Below are positions 1 through 8,967 of a stretch of 64,000 nucleotides of DNA, piece by piece. Each line of letters opens with the position of its first letter. Within the stretch, counting starts at the first letter, position 1. Where the stretch lies: the NCBI GenBank assembly GCA_000024525.1, contig CP001771.1, forward strand, positions 62,001 through 126,000. Reading direction: 5' to 3'. The notes beneath the pieces were generated by a model that saw only the letters and a list, made by a program, of their open reading frames with translations, did no database searches and was not told where the DNA came from. The position numbers and the translations under genes were made by a program. Origin of the DNA: Spirosoma linguale DSM 74. GTDB taxonomy: Bacteria > Bacteroidota > Bacteroidia > Cytophagales > Spirosomataceae.

Positions 1-1
1 G

Positions 2-190
2 GTACAGGCCATCCGGCAAAACCTGTTCTGGGCGTTTATCTACAATGTCATTGGCATCCCAATTGCCGCCGGGCTGCTGTATCCGGTTAACGGCTTCCTG
101 CTGAACCCGATGATTGCCGGGGCAGCCATGGCCCTGAGTTCCGTATCCGTCGTAACCAATAGCCTGCGGTTGCGCTCGGCTAAACTCTAA
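2..190 (+). CDS. copA: C-terminal end of copper-translocating P-type ATPase (partial)
   Basis: Only the last 62 codons are in the window; the gene begins upstream. The translated end reads [19 protein letters not shown], then a hydrophobic hairpin and MAALSS-like text ([17 protein letters not shown]), the usual final two membrane helices of P1B-type copper ATPases. In this family the MxxSS segment of the last helix contributes to the transmembrane copper site. The role would be export of Cu(I) from the cytoplasm. A copper chaperone gene follows 50 bases later, which supports the assignment. Ag(I) or another P1B metal cannot be excluded from this fragment. Confidence 0.9.
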   Translation, partial: VQAIRQNLFWAFIYNVIGIPIAAGLLYPVNGFLLNPMIAGAAMALSSVSVVTNSLRLRSAKL

Positions 191-240
191 CTGGCGGACG
201 GAGTTGTACGAATAAACCTTTAAAGTTAAACTCAACTGGC

Positions 241-471
241 ATGGAAACATTAAACTTTAAGACAAACATCAACTGCAGCGGGTGCGTAGCGGCTGTCACG
301 CCCTTTCTGAACAGCATCCCAAGCGTTGCCCATATTGATGGATGGAACGTAGATATGGACAGTCCCGACAAAATCCTGACCGTTCAGACGACGGACACCC
401 GGATTGGTGAAGAAATTCAGAAGGCTATAGAGCAAGCAGGTTATCGGGCCGAACCAGTTACACGCCCGTGA
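241..471 (+). CDS. Heavy-metal-associated (HMA) domain copper chaperone
   Basis: A 76-residue protein of the ferredoxin-like HMA fold, about the family's normal length. The metal-binding motif is NCSGCVA (residues 11-17), a CxxC with two cysteines that bind one Cu(I). The usual Met before the first Cys is replaced by Asn-Ile-Asn. It probably carries copper to the P-type ATPase whose gene ends just upstream; the 50-base gap and same strand fit one transcript. The end of the protein (IQKAIEQAGYRAEPV) is the typical last helix and strand of HMA domains. Confidence 0.88.
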   Translation: METLNFKTNINCSGCVAAVTPFLNSIPSVAHIDGWNVDMDSPDKILTVQTTDTRIGEEIQKAIEQAGYRAEPVTRP

Positions 472-620
472 CGACGCGGGTGGGCCTGGCCGGTCCGCCG
501 GAACGGTGCCGTCCGACCTGACTTCCAAAAGTTTTGCAATAAGTCAACCAAATCTTATAAGCGTCTCCAACATCCAAAGGGGCAGCTTATAAGTTATAGT
601 ATTACACAATGAAGTGAATT

Positions 621-1148
621 ATGGAAGCGCACAAGCAACACACGGGCCACGCCCAACCTTCTCAACCCGGTCATGCTATGTCTGATCATGGGGCGGGTAA
701 CGGAAATCAGTATGGAAAGCTGGCCGTCATGGGTGTATTATCCTTTATTTCCATGTACGTGCTGATGTATTCGATGGTTGATCGGTTTGCCAACATCATT
801 CCGAACGTCAATCAGTTTTACATGGCAGGCCTGATGACCATGCCCATGATTATCATCGAGGTGCTGGTTATGTCGGCGATGTACATGGATAAATGGCGCA
901 ATGCCCTCGTTATCGCCGTCAGTGCCGTTGCGCTCGTCGGCTTCTTTCTGCTGATCCGTCAGCAGGGTTTCGTTGGCGATAAAGAGTTCGCCAAGTCCAT
1001 GATTCCACACCATGCTGCGGCTATTCTGATGGCTAAAGAAGCGAAGCTGACCGATCCTGAGCTGCAAAAACTTCAGCAGGATATTATCACGGCCCAGGAG
1101 AAGGAAATAAAGCAAATGAAGGATAAGCTGGCTGAGTTAGATAAGTAG
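621..1148 (+). CDS. Membrane-anchored DUF305 protein
   Basis: A 175-residue protein with a His-rich start, three predicted membrane helices (about residues 33-52, 66-88 and 93-113) and a C-terminal DUF305-type helical segment. That segment carries SMIPHHAAAILMAKEA, the His-His motif typical of the family, and a charged helix with several Lys and Glu. DUF305 proteins are ferritin-like helical bundles often found in copper loci; the biochemical role is not established. It follows the copper chaperone and precedes the multicopper oxidase, so a periplasm-facing metal role is likely but inferred. The ATG at 621 is the only good start. Confidence 0.82.
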   Translation: MEAHKQHTGHAQPSQPGHAMSDHGAGNGNQYGKLAVMGVLSFISMYVLMYSMVDRFANIIPNVNQFYMAGLMTMPMIIIEVLVMSAMYMDKWRNALVIAVSAVALVGFFLLIRQQGFVGDKEFAKSMIPHHAAAILMAKEAKLTDPELQKLQQDIITAQEKEIKQMKDKLAELDK

Positions 1149-1208
1149 TGCGTGACTACTTGGTGGGCCTAATTCCAAAAGTTTCACAATACTCATGGTC
1201 AATATTAC

Positions 1209-1242
1209 AAGCGGCTCTTCCATCCGGCAGGGCTGCTTTTTT
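1209..1242 (+). terminator. Rho-independent terminator after the DUF305 gene
   Basis: A nine-pair stem (AAGCGGCTC with GGGCTGCTT, two G-T wobbles) encloses a 12-base loop and is followed by six T. It lies 60 bases after the DUF305 stop and 30 bases before the next gene, so the multicopper oxidase gene probably has its own promoter. Confidence 0.6.
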
Positions 1243-1271
1243 GTTTTATCAGCATATACGAGCGACAAACA

Positions 1272-4097
1272 ATGAAAAACACCTTTCTTAGGACAGTAAG
1301 CCTGCTGATATTGCTACAAACAGTCAGTTATGGGCAACACCAGCAGCATACGATGGCCGCTGGCGATCAGGCAGCCAAGCCACCGGCTAATCCCGACAAA
1401 TCAAACTTTCCGGTCGTTAAAACATCCCTGCCCGTCTCCCGGCCCCAAGCCCTTGCCCGCGTGAAACCAACGGGTAAGCGGGTCGAGTATGACCTCACCA
1501 TTGACGAGCAGACGGTCAATATTACGGGCAAGCCGAAGAAGGCCATGACCATCGATGGGGGCATTCCTGGCCCGACGATGCGGTTTACCGAAGGCGATGT
1601 GGCCGTTATTCGGGTACATAACAAATTAAAAACCGAAACCTCATTGCACTGGCACGGACTGCTGGTGCCCAACATTCAGGACGGTGTGTCATACCTGGAA
1701 ACCCCACCCATTCTGGCGGGCACAACTCGCACATTTGAATACCCGCTGGTTCAGTCCGGCACCTACTGGTTCCATTCGCACACCCGCTACCAGGAACAGG
1801 TCGGGGTGTATGGTTCTATAGCCATTCAACCTCAGCAGCTCACCCACAAGGTGGATCATGATCTGGTGTTGTTGCTGTCGGATTGGACGAACGAGAATCC
1901 GGCGTATATTCTGAAAAACCTAAAACGGCGCAACGAGTGGTACTCCATCAAAAAAAATAATGTCCAATCGCTCAACCGCATTATTCAGCACAAGGCGGTA
2001 GGGGCGTACCTACGGCAGTCGATGATGAAGATGGCCCCGATGGATATATCGGATGTATACTACGACCGATTCTTGGTAAATGGGAAAGACACCGTGCGTT
2101 ACCCGGAAATCAAGGCTGGTCAAACAGTCCGATTGCGGGTCATCAACGCCAGTGCGTCCACCTATTTTCACGTCAATTATGCCGGCGGTCCCATGAAACT
2201 GATTTCCGCCGATGGGCTGGACGTGCAGCCGGTAGACGTTGACCGGCGGCTGATTGCCATTGCCGAGACCTACGACTTTATTGTCACGGTACCAAAAGGG
2301 GGAGCTTTTGAAGTGCGGGCCACCGCTCAGGATGGGTCTGGCTACGCAACGGCCTTGCTCGGAAATGGCCCGGCGAAGTACGCTCCGACGATTCCCCGTC
2401 CTGACCTCTACAAATTAACAGCCAACATGAGCCAAATGGGAGGCATGGGCATGGGGACGATGAACATGGGCAAAACCGATACGACCGCCCAGGCGAATGT
2501 GGACATGAACGGCCCCATGATGCACGATAGGCCCGGCATGGATTCCAAACCCGGCAAAGCCGAGTCCGCTATGGGTCAAATGGATCATAGCCAAATGGAT
2601 ATGGGACAGGGTAAACAGGCAAAACCGGCCCCCGCTACGCCCAAAAAGCCCGATTCGATGACCGGCATGGATCATAGTGGCATGGCCGGGATGGACCACA
2701 GCCAGATGGATATGGGTGCGAAGCCCTCAGCCAAGAAGTCGGCTTCGGCAAAAAAAGCCACCAAGCCAGCAAAAGCGGCTGGCTCAATGGAGGGCATGAA
2801 CCACAGCGGTATGAAGATGGATATGGCCGGGATGAACATGCGCAAAGATGGCAAAATGGACATGACGGGGATGGACCACGGGCAGATGAATCAATCATCC
2901 ATGCCGGGTATGGATCATAGTAAAATGTCCATGAAAATGGATTCAATGCCCGCTAGGAAAACAGACGGCAAAAAGCCAGATTCGATGGCTGGCATGGATC
3001 ACAGCCAGATGAATATGGGTAGCAAAGCCGGTACTATGGCCGGGATGAAGGGAAAGGATCATGGAGGAATGGCCGGTATGAGCATGATGGACGAGCAGAA
3101 TACCATCGACTACAGCATTCTCAAGTCGCCCGAACCCATTGTGTTTCCCACTAACCGCCCGATTCGGGAAATCCCGCTGACGCTGACGGGGAATATGTTC
3201 CGCTACATCTGGGGCTTCAACGGGCAACCCCTGTCACGGGCCGATATGATTCAGATTCGGCGGGGCGAGATTGTGCGTATCCGCATGATGAATAACACGA
3301 TGATGATGCACCCTATTCACCTGCACGGGCACTACTTCCGGGTGTTGAACGGGCAGGGGCAGTATTCACCCCTGAAGCATACGGTGAACGTATCGCCCAT
3401 GGAGAGCGTCACGATTGAGTTTATGGCCGATGACGAGAAAGACTGGTTTTTTCACTGCCACCTGCTCTATCATATGCTCAGTGGCATGGCCCGCGTGGTC
3501 AGCTATGGCGACAAACCAGACTCGTCCATTGCCAACATCCAGAAACAGCACACACGCGATATGCGTGACAACCAGCCGTTTATTTGGGGTTATCTGCAAC
3601 CCGGCTATCCAATTAACTACTTTAACCTGAACATTTCTAACAACAAAAACGCCATCGTTGCGGGTGGAGATCATGACTGGCGCACGAACCGCTTCGAGTT
3701 CGACTTAGACTATGAACGCTACCTCGGCGATTGGTTCCGCGTGTTTGCCGGGATTGACGGCGGTAATGAAGAGTTTCTGCGCCGGGTACGGCCCGAAGAT
3801 GGGGTAGCCACCGACCGGCGCATCGTTCGAGCCGTGGCGGGTATTCGGTATATGCTGCCGTTTCTCATTCAATCGGAAGTAAAACTCGACACGCGCGGTA
3901 ACGTCCGGTTCCAGCTTAATGGACAGCAAATGTTGTTTCCCCGCTTAGATTTTCAGTATCAGACGCAGTGGTTAGTGGGCAGTTACCTGCGGGCGCACGT
4001 GGAACTGCAATACACCGTTACCAAAAATCTGTTTCTTCATACGGATTACGACACCCGGTACAAAGCCTTTGGTGGCGGACTGGGGTATAATTTCTGA
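1272..4097 (+). CDS. CopA-like multicopper oxidase with Met/His-rich insert and barrel-like C-terminus
   Basis: A 941-residue exported copper resistance oxidase, well above the roughly 600 residues usual for PcoA/CopA. A signal peptide covers residues 1-21. Cupredoxin copper motifs are all present: HWHGLL near 126, WFHSHT near 167, HPIHLHGH near 680 and HCHLLYHMLSGM near 728. It should oxidise Cu(I) in the periplasm, with trinuclear and type 1 sites intact. Between about 385 and 625 lies a low-complexity stretch with repeats of the type GMDHSQMDMG, probably a Cu(I) store. After the oxidase domain, residues 760-941 alternate polar and aromatic residues and end in GGGLGYNF, like an outer-membrane barrel strand; this part resembles the PcoB/CopB job and may be a fusion. 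Confidence 0.88.
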   Translation: MKNTFLRTVSLLILLQTVSYGQHQQHTMAAGDQAAKPPANPDKSNFPVVKTSLPVSRPQALARVKPTGKRVEYDLTIDEQTVNITGKPKKAMTIDGGIPGPTMRFTEGDVAVIRVHNKLKTETSLHWHGLLVPNIQDGVSYLETPPILAGTTRTFEYPLVQSGTYWFHSHTRYQEQVGVYGSIAIQPQQLTHKVDHDLVLLLSDWTNENPAYILKNLKRRNEWYSIKKNNVQSLNRIIQHKAVGAYLRQSMMKMAPMDISDVYYDRFLVNGKDTVRYPEIKAGQTVRLRVINASASTYFHVNYAGGPMKLISADGLDVQPVDVDRRLIAIAETYDFIVTVPKGGAFEVRATAQDGSGYATALLGNGPAKYAPTIPRPDLYKLTANMSQMGGMGMGTMNMGKTDTTAQANVDMNGPMMHDRPGMDSKPGKAESAMGQMDHSQMDMGQGKQAKPAPATPKKPDSMTGMDHSGMAGMDHSQMDMGAKPSAKKSASAKKATKPAKAAGSMEGMNHSGMKMDMAGMNMRKDGKMDMTGMDHGQMNQSSMPGMDHSKMSMKMDSMPARKTDGKKPDSMAGMDHSQMNMGSKAGTMAGMKGKDHGGMAGMSMMDEQNTIDYSILKSPEPIVFPTNRPIREIPLTLTGNMFRYIWGFNGQPLSRADMIQIRRGEIVRIRMMNNTMMMHPIHLHGHYFRVLNGQGQYSPLKHTVNVSPMESVTIEFMADDEKDWFFHCHLLYHMLSGMARVVSYGDKPDSSIANIQKQHTRDMRDNQPFIWGYLQPGYPINYFNLNISNNKNAIVAGGDHDWRTNRFEFDLDYERYLGDWFRVFAGIDGGNEEFLRRVRPEDGVATDRRIVRAVAGIRYMLPFLIQSEVKLDTRGNVRFQLNGQQMLFPRLDFQYQTQWLVGSYLRAHVELQYTVTKNLFLHTDYDTRYKAFGGGLGYNF

Positions 4098-4127
4098 TTG
4101 GGTAGCCTGATAAGTAGCTGATCGAAC

Positions 4128-4177
4128 AAACGCAAAACCGGGGTAACCAGTTTGATGGATACCCCGGTTTTGCGTTT
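4128..4177. terminator. Bidirectional terminator between convergent genes
   Basis: A perfect 18-bp inverted repeat (AAACGCAAAACCGGGGTA and its complement) around a 14-base loop, with A-rich and T-rich flanks built into the stem. It sits between the rightward multicopper oxidase gene and the leftward DUF6799 gene, so it can end transcription from both sides. Confidence 0.85.
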
Positions 4178-4213
4178 GGTAGTGCCGGGTCTCAACCGGT
4201 TCGGATTGGCCAA

Positions 4214-4537
4214 TCAGGGCTTTTTGTCGGTGCCAGGATGTACCATCATTTTCCCGTCTTTTATCATGCAGTGGTCGCCATCCTTCATTTTTGTGATAGT
4301 GCCGTCTTTGGCCTTGCAGGTGCCGTTGGTCATGCAGATGGTGCCATCGCTCATGGTCATGTCCATCGTCATGGGCGACAGTTTGCCGTGCATCATCATC
4401 ATCTTGCCGCCCTTCATCACCATGTACTCCTCATGAGCCGGTTTGGCCGCATGAGTTGCGTGTTTGGGGGTAGTTTGGGCCGTGCTGCCGAATCCGGCCA
4501 GCAACAGGAAGGCGAATACGCCAAGTGAAATTTTCAT
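4214..4537 (-). CDS. Secreted DUF6799 domain protein, Met-rich
   Basis: A 107-residue protein with a clear signal peptide (MKISLGVFAFLLLAGFGSTAQ). The mature part repeats short units such as MVMKGGKMMMMHGK, MTMSDGTICMTNGTC and KMKDGDHCMIKDGKMM. These MKDG/MxDG repeats are the pattern of DUF6799, a family of small exported proteins in Bacteroidota without known function. Met, His and two Cys are suited to Cu(I), and the neighbours are copper genes, so metal binding in the periplasm is a reasonable inference. Confidence 0.75.
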   Translation of the reverse strand: MKISLGVFAFLLLAGFGSTAQTTPKHATHAAKPAHEEYMVMKGGKMMMMHGKLSPMTMDMTMSDGTICMTNGTCKAKDGTITKMKDGDHCMIKDGKMMVHPGTDKKP

Positions 4538-4606
4538 AAAAACAGACTGATTGTTTGATAGATTATTAATAATTGTTTTGAGCGGGATGTCTTGAGGTTG
4601 CCCGAC

Positions 4607-5179
4607 TCACCGACTTTCTTTTAGCAACCAGTTGATTTTGGTCATCCGGTGCATCGCATCGTAGGCGGACAAATCACCCCCATTCCCAAACTGAGCATCG
4701 AGCCGATCATGAAAAGGATGATTTTGAGGGAAAGCGTTCTTCAGATTCGCCAGCGTTAACACTTCGACGGGTGAACGGGCATCCTTACTGAAGTAGAGTT
4801 TCGTGTAGCCGGGAGCCTTCGCAATCGGCGGCTGAACCAGCTTATAAATCAATACCGACTCCGTTGGGTTTATAATTGGATAATGCTGATTATCAGCTAC
4901 AAATCGAAACGACTGGCCCTCGCAATCACGGTAGCCAAATAGACTGTCTTTATTATATTGATACGACTTGCCGCTGTGGATTACCGTTACAAACGGCTTA
5001 CCGATGAATTCATGCAACCGGATTCGATGCTTTTCCGACTGGCAGTCGACGCCCAGCAACACTTGATTCTGCTGAAACCCCTCGGCAGAGCGAAACAGAC
5101 CACTCGGCAGAGTCGTCGTCTGAGCTGCCGCTGTTAGAGAGATGCCTAAAAAGAACAGCACATTTAGTTTATTATACAT
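4607..5179 (-). CDS. Secreted protein of unknown function
   Basis: A 190-residue exported protein; I do not recognise the family. The signal peptide is MYNKLNVLFFLGISLTAAAQ. The mature part is mostly predicted beta structure with no Met-rich repeats. It has two Cys (in GVDCQSEKHR and YRDCEGQSF) and a motif VPxx-like run LKNAFPQNHPFHDRLDAQF near the C-terminus. Its first 20 residues and upstream DNA closely resemble those of the Met-repeat protein at 9643-10299, although the mature parts are unrelated. A role in the copper response is suggested only by position. Confidence 0.7.
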   Translation of the reverse strand: MYNKLNVLFFLGISLTAAAQTTTLPSGLFRSAEGFQQNQVLLGVDCQSEKHRIRLHEFIGKPFVTVIHSGKSYQYNKDSLFGYRDCEGQSFRFVADNQHYPIINPTESVLIYKLVQPPIAKAPGYTKLYFSKDARSPVEVLTLANLKNAFPQNHPFHDRLDAQFGNGGDLSAYDAMHRMTKINWLLKESR

Positions 5180-5322
5180 CGTCTTAATGGATTAATTGGT
5201 ACGTTACAAAGTTCGGTAAGTTACCTCCAACCGGGAATGACGGATATCAGCTATCAACCTGATTTATAGCCTACTGAACGAACCTGTCCGAGCAGCCTGC
5301 TGTGGTTTCAACGCTCCTCAAA

Positions 5323-6120
5323 TTAGTGATGCTTATAAAAACCTACGCCCTTAATATCGTTCCAAGCGGTGGTCTGGTGGCATTTGTAGCATTGCGTGAC
5401 GTCAACCCCTCCGCAGCACCCTTCGACTTGCCCGCTGCTTCCCCCAGCCACTACCGTTTTATCAACCATCTCGAAGTGCATCATATAGTGACTTGGCGGG
5501 GCCTGATGGCAACTGACGCACTCCGTTGAGCGGGGGGAGGGGTGCTGAAACGCTGAAATTGTCCATTCCGTAGCGGCATGGCATGACGCGCAATCCGGCC
5601 CGAACAGGCCGAAGTGGGGGTCTTTGGTGCTGTGGCAACCGGCGCAGTTCAGATCAGCTTCGAGGGCCGATAGCAACGGGTGACCGGCAGGCAACATCGC
5701 TTTGCCGGACGAATTGGGCGTTTTCCGCGCACTTGCAAACAACTTGTTGCCAATGCGGGCCAGTGCTTTATGATCCATCACGCGCAGGTTGGCATCCACG
5801 CCCAGATGCTCCACGTGGCAGGACGCACAGTTGCCAATCGTGGCATGAAACGCAGTGGGCTGTCGCTGGAGCAGGGCTTTGTTGTCGGCGTGGCAACTGA
5901 TACACTTCGCTTCATCAATGCCCATCACCGGCGTGTGGCAGGCGGCACAGTTAGTGGCAAATTGCGCGTGAGCCACCGAGAGGTGGCCTGGACTCACCTG
6001 GCTCTGCCAGTTAACGGCGATGGACTTGTCGGCGGGCAGCCAGAGCGCGTAGAAGACGGCTACCGCGAACACCAGCCCGGCCAGCAGCAACAGCCCGGTT
6101 TGCCTTTTTAATTGAACCAT
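5323..6120 (-). CDS. Seven-haem c-type cytochrome
   Basis: A 265-residue protein with an N-terminal membrane anchor (about residues 9-28) and seven CxxCH haem sites at 58, 73, 98, 159, 177, 201 and 244. Many extra His residues (for example HFEM, HHSP-like and the final YKHH) could be distal haem ligands. The sites come in loose pairs like class III and NrfH/MtrA-type cytochromes. It should carry electrons in the periplasm. The start ATG lies 13 bases inside the upstream membrane gene, which indicates translational coupling. A CC pair at 235-236 near the last haem is unusual and could be a metal or disulfide site. The physiological electron acceptor is unknown. Confidence 0.85.
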   Translation of the reverse strand: MVQLKRQTGLLLLAGLVFAVAVFYALWLPADKSIAVNWQSQVSPGHLSVAHAQFATNCAACHTPVMGIDEAKCISCHADNKALLQRQPTAFHATIGNCASCHVEHLGVDANLRVMDHKALARIGNKLFASARKTPNSSGKAMLPAGHPLLSALEADLNCAGCHSTKDPHFGLFGPDCASCHAATEWTISAFQHPSPRSTECVSCHQAPPSHYMMHFEMVDKTVVAGGSSGQVEGCCGGVDVTQCYKCHQTTAWNDIKGVGFYKHH

Positions 6121-6869
6121 CGTAGTCCGAAGTAAATCGCTGACCAGATGTGGAAAACGAGCAGTACATAAAAGACACTCGACGTGGCGATGTGCGCGAC
6201 GAGCCAGTACGTCGTGCGCCGTTTCAGGACATCGTGCATGGCTATCGCGTATTCGACATCGGCGATTGATTCGGTCAGCCGTTCGGCGCGGAGCATAAGC
6301 GGGGCATTCGCGTCAACCACCGCCGGTTCGGTTCCCACAAAACTGTTTAAAGCACGGCTCACCACGTTGTGGGAAGCGATGTATGCAATTTCAGCGGTTT
6401 GCTGCCGGTCTAATTTTGCCATCAGTTGGTTATACTCGGTGGCCAGACTGTTGAGCAGTTCTTTTTTCTCGCGAACTTCCATCGAGGCATACGCCAGGTA
6501 ATAACGCCCGACGAAGCCGCTAAAAACTGTTAGCAGCATCATGGTCGTGAGCCAGATGCCGAGATTATTTTGAAAGTGATGTGCGCTGTGTAGGATACCC
6601 AGAATCGAGCCGACGATACCAGTGTACACATGACCCGTCAGCAGGGTACCCAGTGAAATACGTTTGGTGACGAACTGTTTAAACCGCTCGATCCGCTTCA
6701 CGGCGGAATAGATCAGGGGTGGAAAAATCATCAGCAACACGCCCAAAACTCCCAGGATTCCGCCCGTTAGACTGCCGGGGAATCGCGGGGAATGATGAAA
6801 CAGGAAGCCCAGCCACAGTACAAGCTGAAACAAAAGCAGACCACCGATAATTGTCCGTTCGTTTTTCAT
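6108..6869 (-). CDS. Membrane protein, probable b-type cytochrome subunit
   Basis: Translation from the ATG at 6869 (MKNERTIIGG) gives 253 residues; an upstream in-frame ATG would overlap the preceding gene and has poor context. There are about five hydrophobic segments. Paired His residues lie in or near them (GILHSAHHFQ, VAHIATSS, VFHIWSAIY), the arrangement expected for haem b ligands. A charged helical loop (about residues 125-195) separates the membrane segments. The gene starts 5 bases after the flavoprotein reductase stop and overlaps the multihaem cytochrome start, so the three products probably form one electron-transfer chain across the membrane. I infer the haem from the His positions, not from a named family. 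Confidence 0.65.
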   Translation of the reverse strand: MKNERTIIGGLLLFQLVLWLGFLFHHSPRFPGSLTGGILGVLGVLLMIFPPLIYSAVKRIERFKQFVTKRISLGTLLTGHVYTGIVGSILGILHSAHHFQNNLGIWLTTMMLLTVFSGFVGRYYLAYASMEVREKKELLNSLATEYNQLMAKLDRQQTAEIAYIASHNVVSRALNSFVGTEPAVVDANAPLMLRAERLTESIADVEYAIAMHDVLKRRTTYWLVAHIATSSVFYVLLVFHIWSAIYFGLRWFN

Positions 6870-6874
6870 AGCGC

Positions 6875-8935
6875 TTAGGCTTCTACTGATACAGGTGCGG
6901 TTGCTTTGGCCTGACACGCCAGAATAATCTGTTGCGCCTTGTCCTCGTCGGTCAGCGCGTCCTGAACCGCCATCGTCACGTTACCCGACAATAGCTTGAC
7001 TTTGCAGATTCCGCACGTCCCGACGCGGCACGAATAATCAATATTTACCCCAATATCTTCCGACGCTTCCAGTACCGTTTTATCGGGTGTCAGCAGGGCC
7101 GTTTTGTTCGATTTGGCAAAGGTGATAACCGCCGTATTGGCTGGTGTTTCAGGTACAGCAGGTTGTCCGTTTTCAGTCACCGCAGCTTCTCCTACTTCGG
7201 ATGCAGCCGGTTGTTCTGCTTCTTTACCATCTGGCGGTTTTACAGGTCCATCGGTTGCTAGTGACGGAGTCTTGGCAACAGGTGGCGAACCTGCAAATAC
7301 CTCCTGCATAATATTTTCTTTCGGCACTTTCAGTTCTTCCAACATTAGAATTACTGCATCCATCATGACCTTTGGTCCACAGATGTGAACCATGCGGGAT
7401 ACAATACCCGGCACCCGTTCAGCCAATAGTTCTTTGGTGATATGACCGGAGATAAAATCAACACTGGCCACGCCTTGCTGTCGGCTGAGTACAAAAAATA
7501 CGTGCAAATTGGAGTACCGCTTTTGCAGGTATAGTAGTTCTTCCCGGAAAATAATGTTGCCCTCATCTTTGCAGGAGAAGAAAAAATAAATTTCCCCTTT
7601 CCAGGAGCGGTCGGTTAAATAGCGGATGGCACTCATCATGGGCGTTAAACCGACACCACCCCCAATGAACACCGCACTTTTGGCATGTGTTTCGGTAAAT
7701 GTAAATTTGCCCGACGGCCCGGTGACTTGCAGCAACTCGCCTGTGTGAACCTCCGTATTCAGATACCGCGACACGGTGCCAAACTCTTCCTGTTTGACGG
7801 TAATTTCGCAGTAATCCCGGTGCGTCGGCGAGGAAGCAATGGTATAGGACCGTTTGAGGGGAATGCCGTTTGGCGTTACCGCTACCGTGATAAACTGCCC
7901 CGGCAGGTAGTTGAACGGCAGTTTGCCTCCCCCCGGATCGGTCAGTCGGAAGGTCTTGACGTTTGGGGTTTCCTGAAAAATTTCGGACACTATCAACGTT
8001 CCCGAAAACGAATTTGGTTTCGACGGCGTAGTATCGGGACTAATTGCCGCGTCCGGTTTGGCAAAGGGCGTAGGAGACGTAGGCGCGGGGCTGATCGCAG
8101 CAACCGGTTCGGGTTTGGGTGCCGGTGCTAAACCGCCCGATGGTAGCGCAGGAGCTATCGAACCGTCGGGCTTGGCACCGCCCGAAGGTGGTATCGTCTC
8201 GTCAGACTTTCCGCCCAGTTTTTCGACGAGCGCATTGGCACGTTTCATTTTCTGAAAATACATCCAGATCATCGTGGTGGCAAACATAATTAGCGTCAGC
8301 ATCGTAATGATGTGAAACCACGATAGGTCCCCAATCCCCGGTGGCTCATCGTCCTGGCCAGTGGGTGTGAGCCTCATTTCACGGTTAAACCATTGCAAGG
8401 CCAACGTGCGCGGGTCTTCGTTTTCGGCTAAGGCTCGTTGCGCGGAAAACCCGCTTTCGAGCAGCCGCTGGCCCTGCCGGATTTCTTCGGTAGCGGCCCG
8501 TTTCACGTCCAAATCCTGATTTCTGGATTGTACGGCATCCGATAGTTTTCGCAGGCCCGAAGCCATCAGCGCGTTCCCCTCGCTGATCCAGGCATCCGAT
8601 GCCTGTCTGATGGCATCGCGTTTTTCGGGAACCAGTTCCGGCATCTGCATCAGGGTTGGATAGAGTGCCATAGGGGCAACCTTGCCCATCTCTTTCATCA
8701 TCTCGCCCATTTCGGCCATAATGCCCCCTTTAGCACCACCCGCTATAACGCCCTTGGCTCCACCCGAATCCGTCGCTGTTGTCCCGGACGACATGGCCGT
8801 TTCTGTACCGGACATCGGCGCGGCTGAGGCCTGCGGATGATGCTGTTCATGCTCGCTTTGAGCGTTGGTAACCGATGTCCCTCCAAGTAATAGGGCGGGC
8901 AGCAACATGAAAATTGCAATGCGAAGAGACCTCAT
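6875..8935 (-). CDS. Membrane-bound FAD/NAD(P)H reductase fused to a 2Fe-2S ferredoxin
   Basis: A 686-residue fusion. Order: signal peptide (1-26), a Met-rich and helical N-terminal part, one membrane helix (about 208-228), a long Pro/Ala-rich linker (245-310), an FAD-binding domain with RSYTIASS (about 364), an NAD(P)-binding domain with GGGVGLTPMMSAI (about 425) and ICGPKVMM, a second linker, and a plant-type ferredoxin domain with CRVGTCGICK and a last Cys in LACQAKA. This is the FNR-like oxidoreductase architecture that passes electrons from NAD(P)H through flavin to an iron-sulfur cluster. With one membrane helix between a signal peptide and the linker, the redox part should face the cytoplasm. 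The next two genes would take the electrons to the periplasm. Confidence 0.85.
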   Translation of the reverse strand: MRSLRIAIFMLLPALLLGGTSVTNAQSEHEQHHPQASAAPMSGTETAMSSGTTATDSGGAKGVIAGGAKGGIMAEMGEMMKEMGKVAPMALYPTLMQMPELVPEKRDAIRQASDAWISEGNALMASGLRKLSDAVQSRNQDLDVKRAATEEIRQGQRLLESGFSAQRALAENEDPRTLALQWFNREMRLTPTGQDDEPPGIGDLSWFHIITMLTLIMFATTMIWMYFQKMKRANALVEKLGGKSDETIPPSGGAKPDGSIAPALPSGGLAPAPKPEPVAAISPAPTSPTPFAKPDAAISPDTTPSKPNSFSGTLIVSEIFQETPNVKTFRLTDPGGGKLPFNYLPGQFITVAVTPNGIPLKRSYTIASSPTHRDYCEITVKQEEFGTVSRYLNTEVHTGELLQVTGPSGKFTFTETHAKSAVFIGGGVGLTPMMSAIRYLTDRSWKGEIYFFFSCKDEGNIIFREELLYLQKRYSNLHVFFVLSRQQGVASVDFISGHITKELLAERVPGIVSRMVHICGPKVMMDAVILMLEELKVPKENIMQEVFAGSPPVAKTPSLATDGPVKPPDGKEAEQPAASEVGEAAVTENGQPAVPETPANTAVITFAKSNKTALLTPDKTVLEASEDIGVNIDYSCRVGTCGICKVKLLSGNVTMAVQDALTDEDKAQQIILACQAKATAPVSVEA

Positions 8936-8967
8936 TGAGTACAGATTTTATTGGGGGAATGAACGAA

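Noticed and set aside
2635..3227. Minus-strand frames inside the multicopper oxidase gene
   Set aside because: Shadow frames of the Met/His repeat DNA; Cys/Ser/Pro-rich and without domain features.
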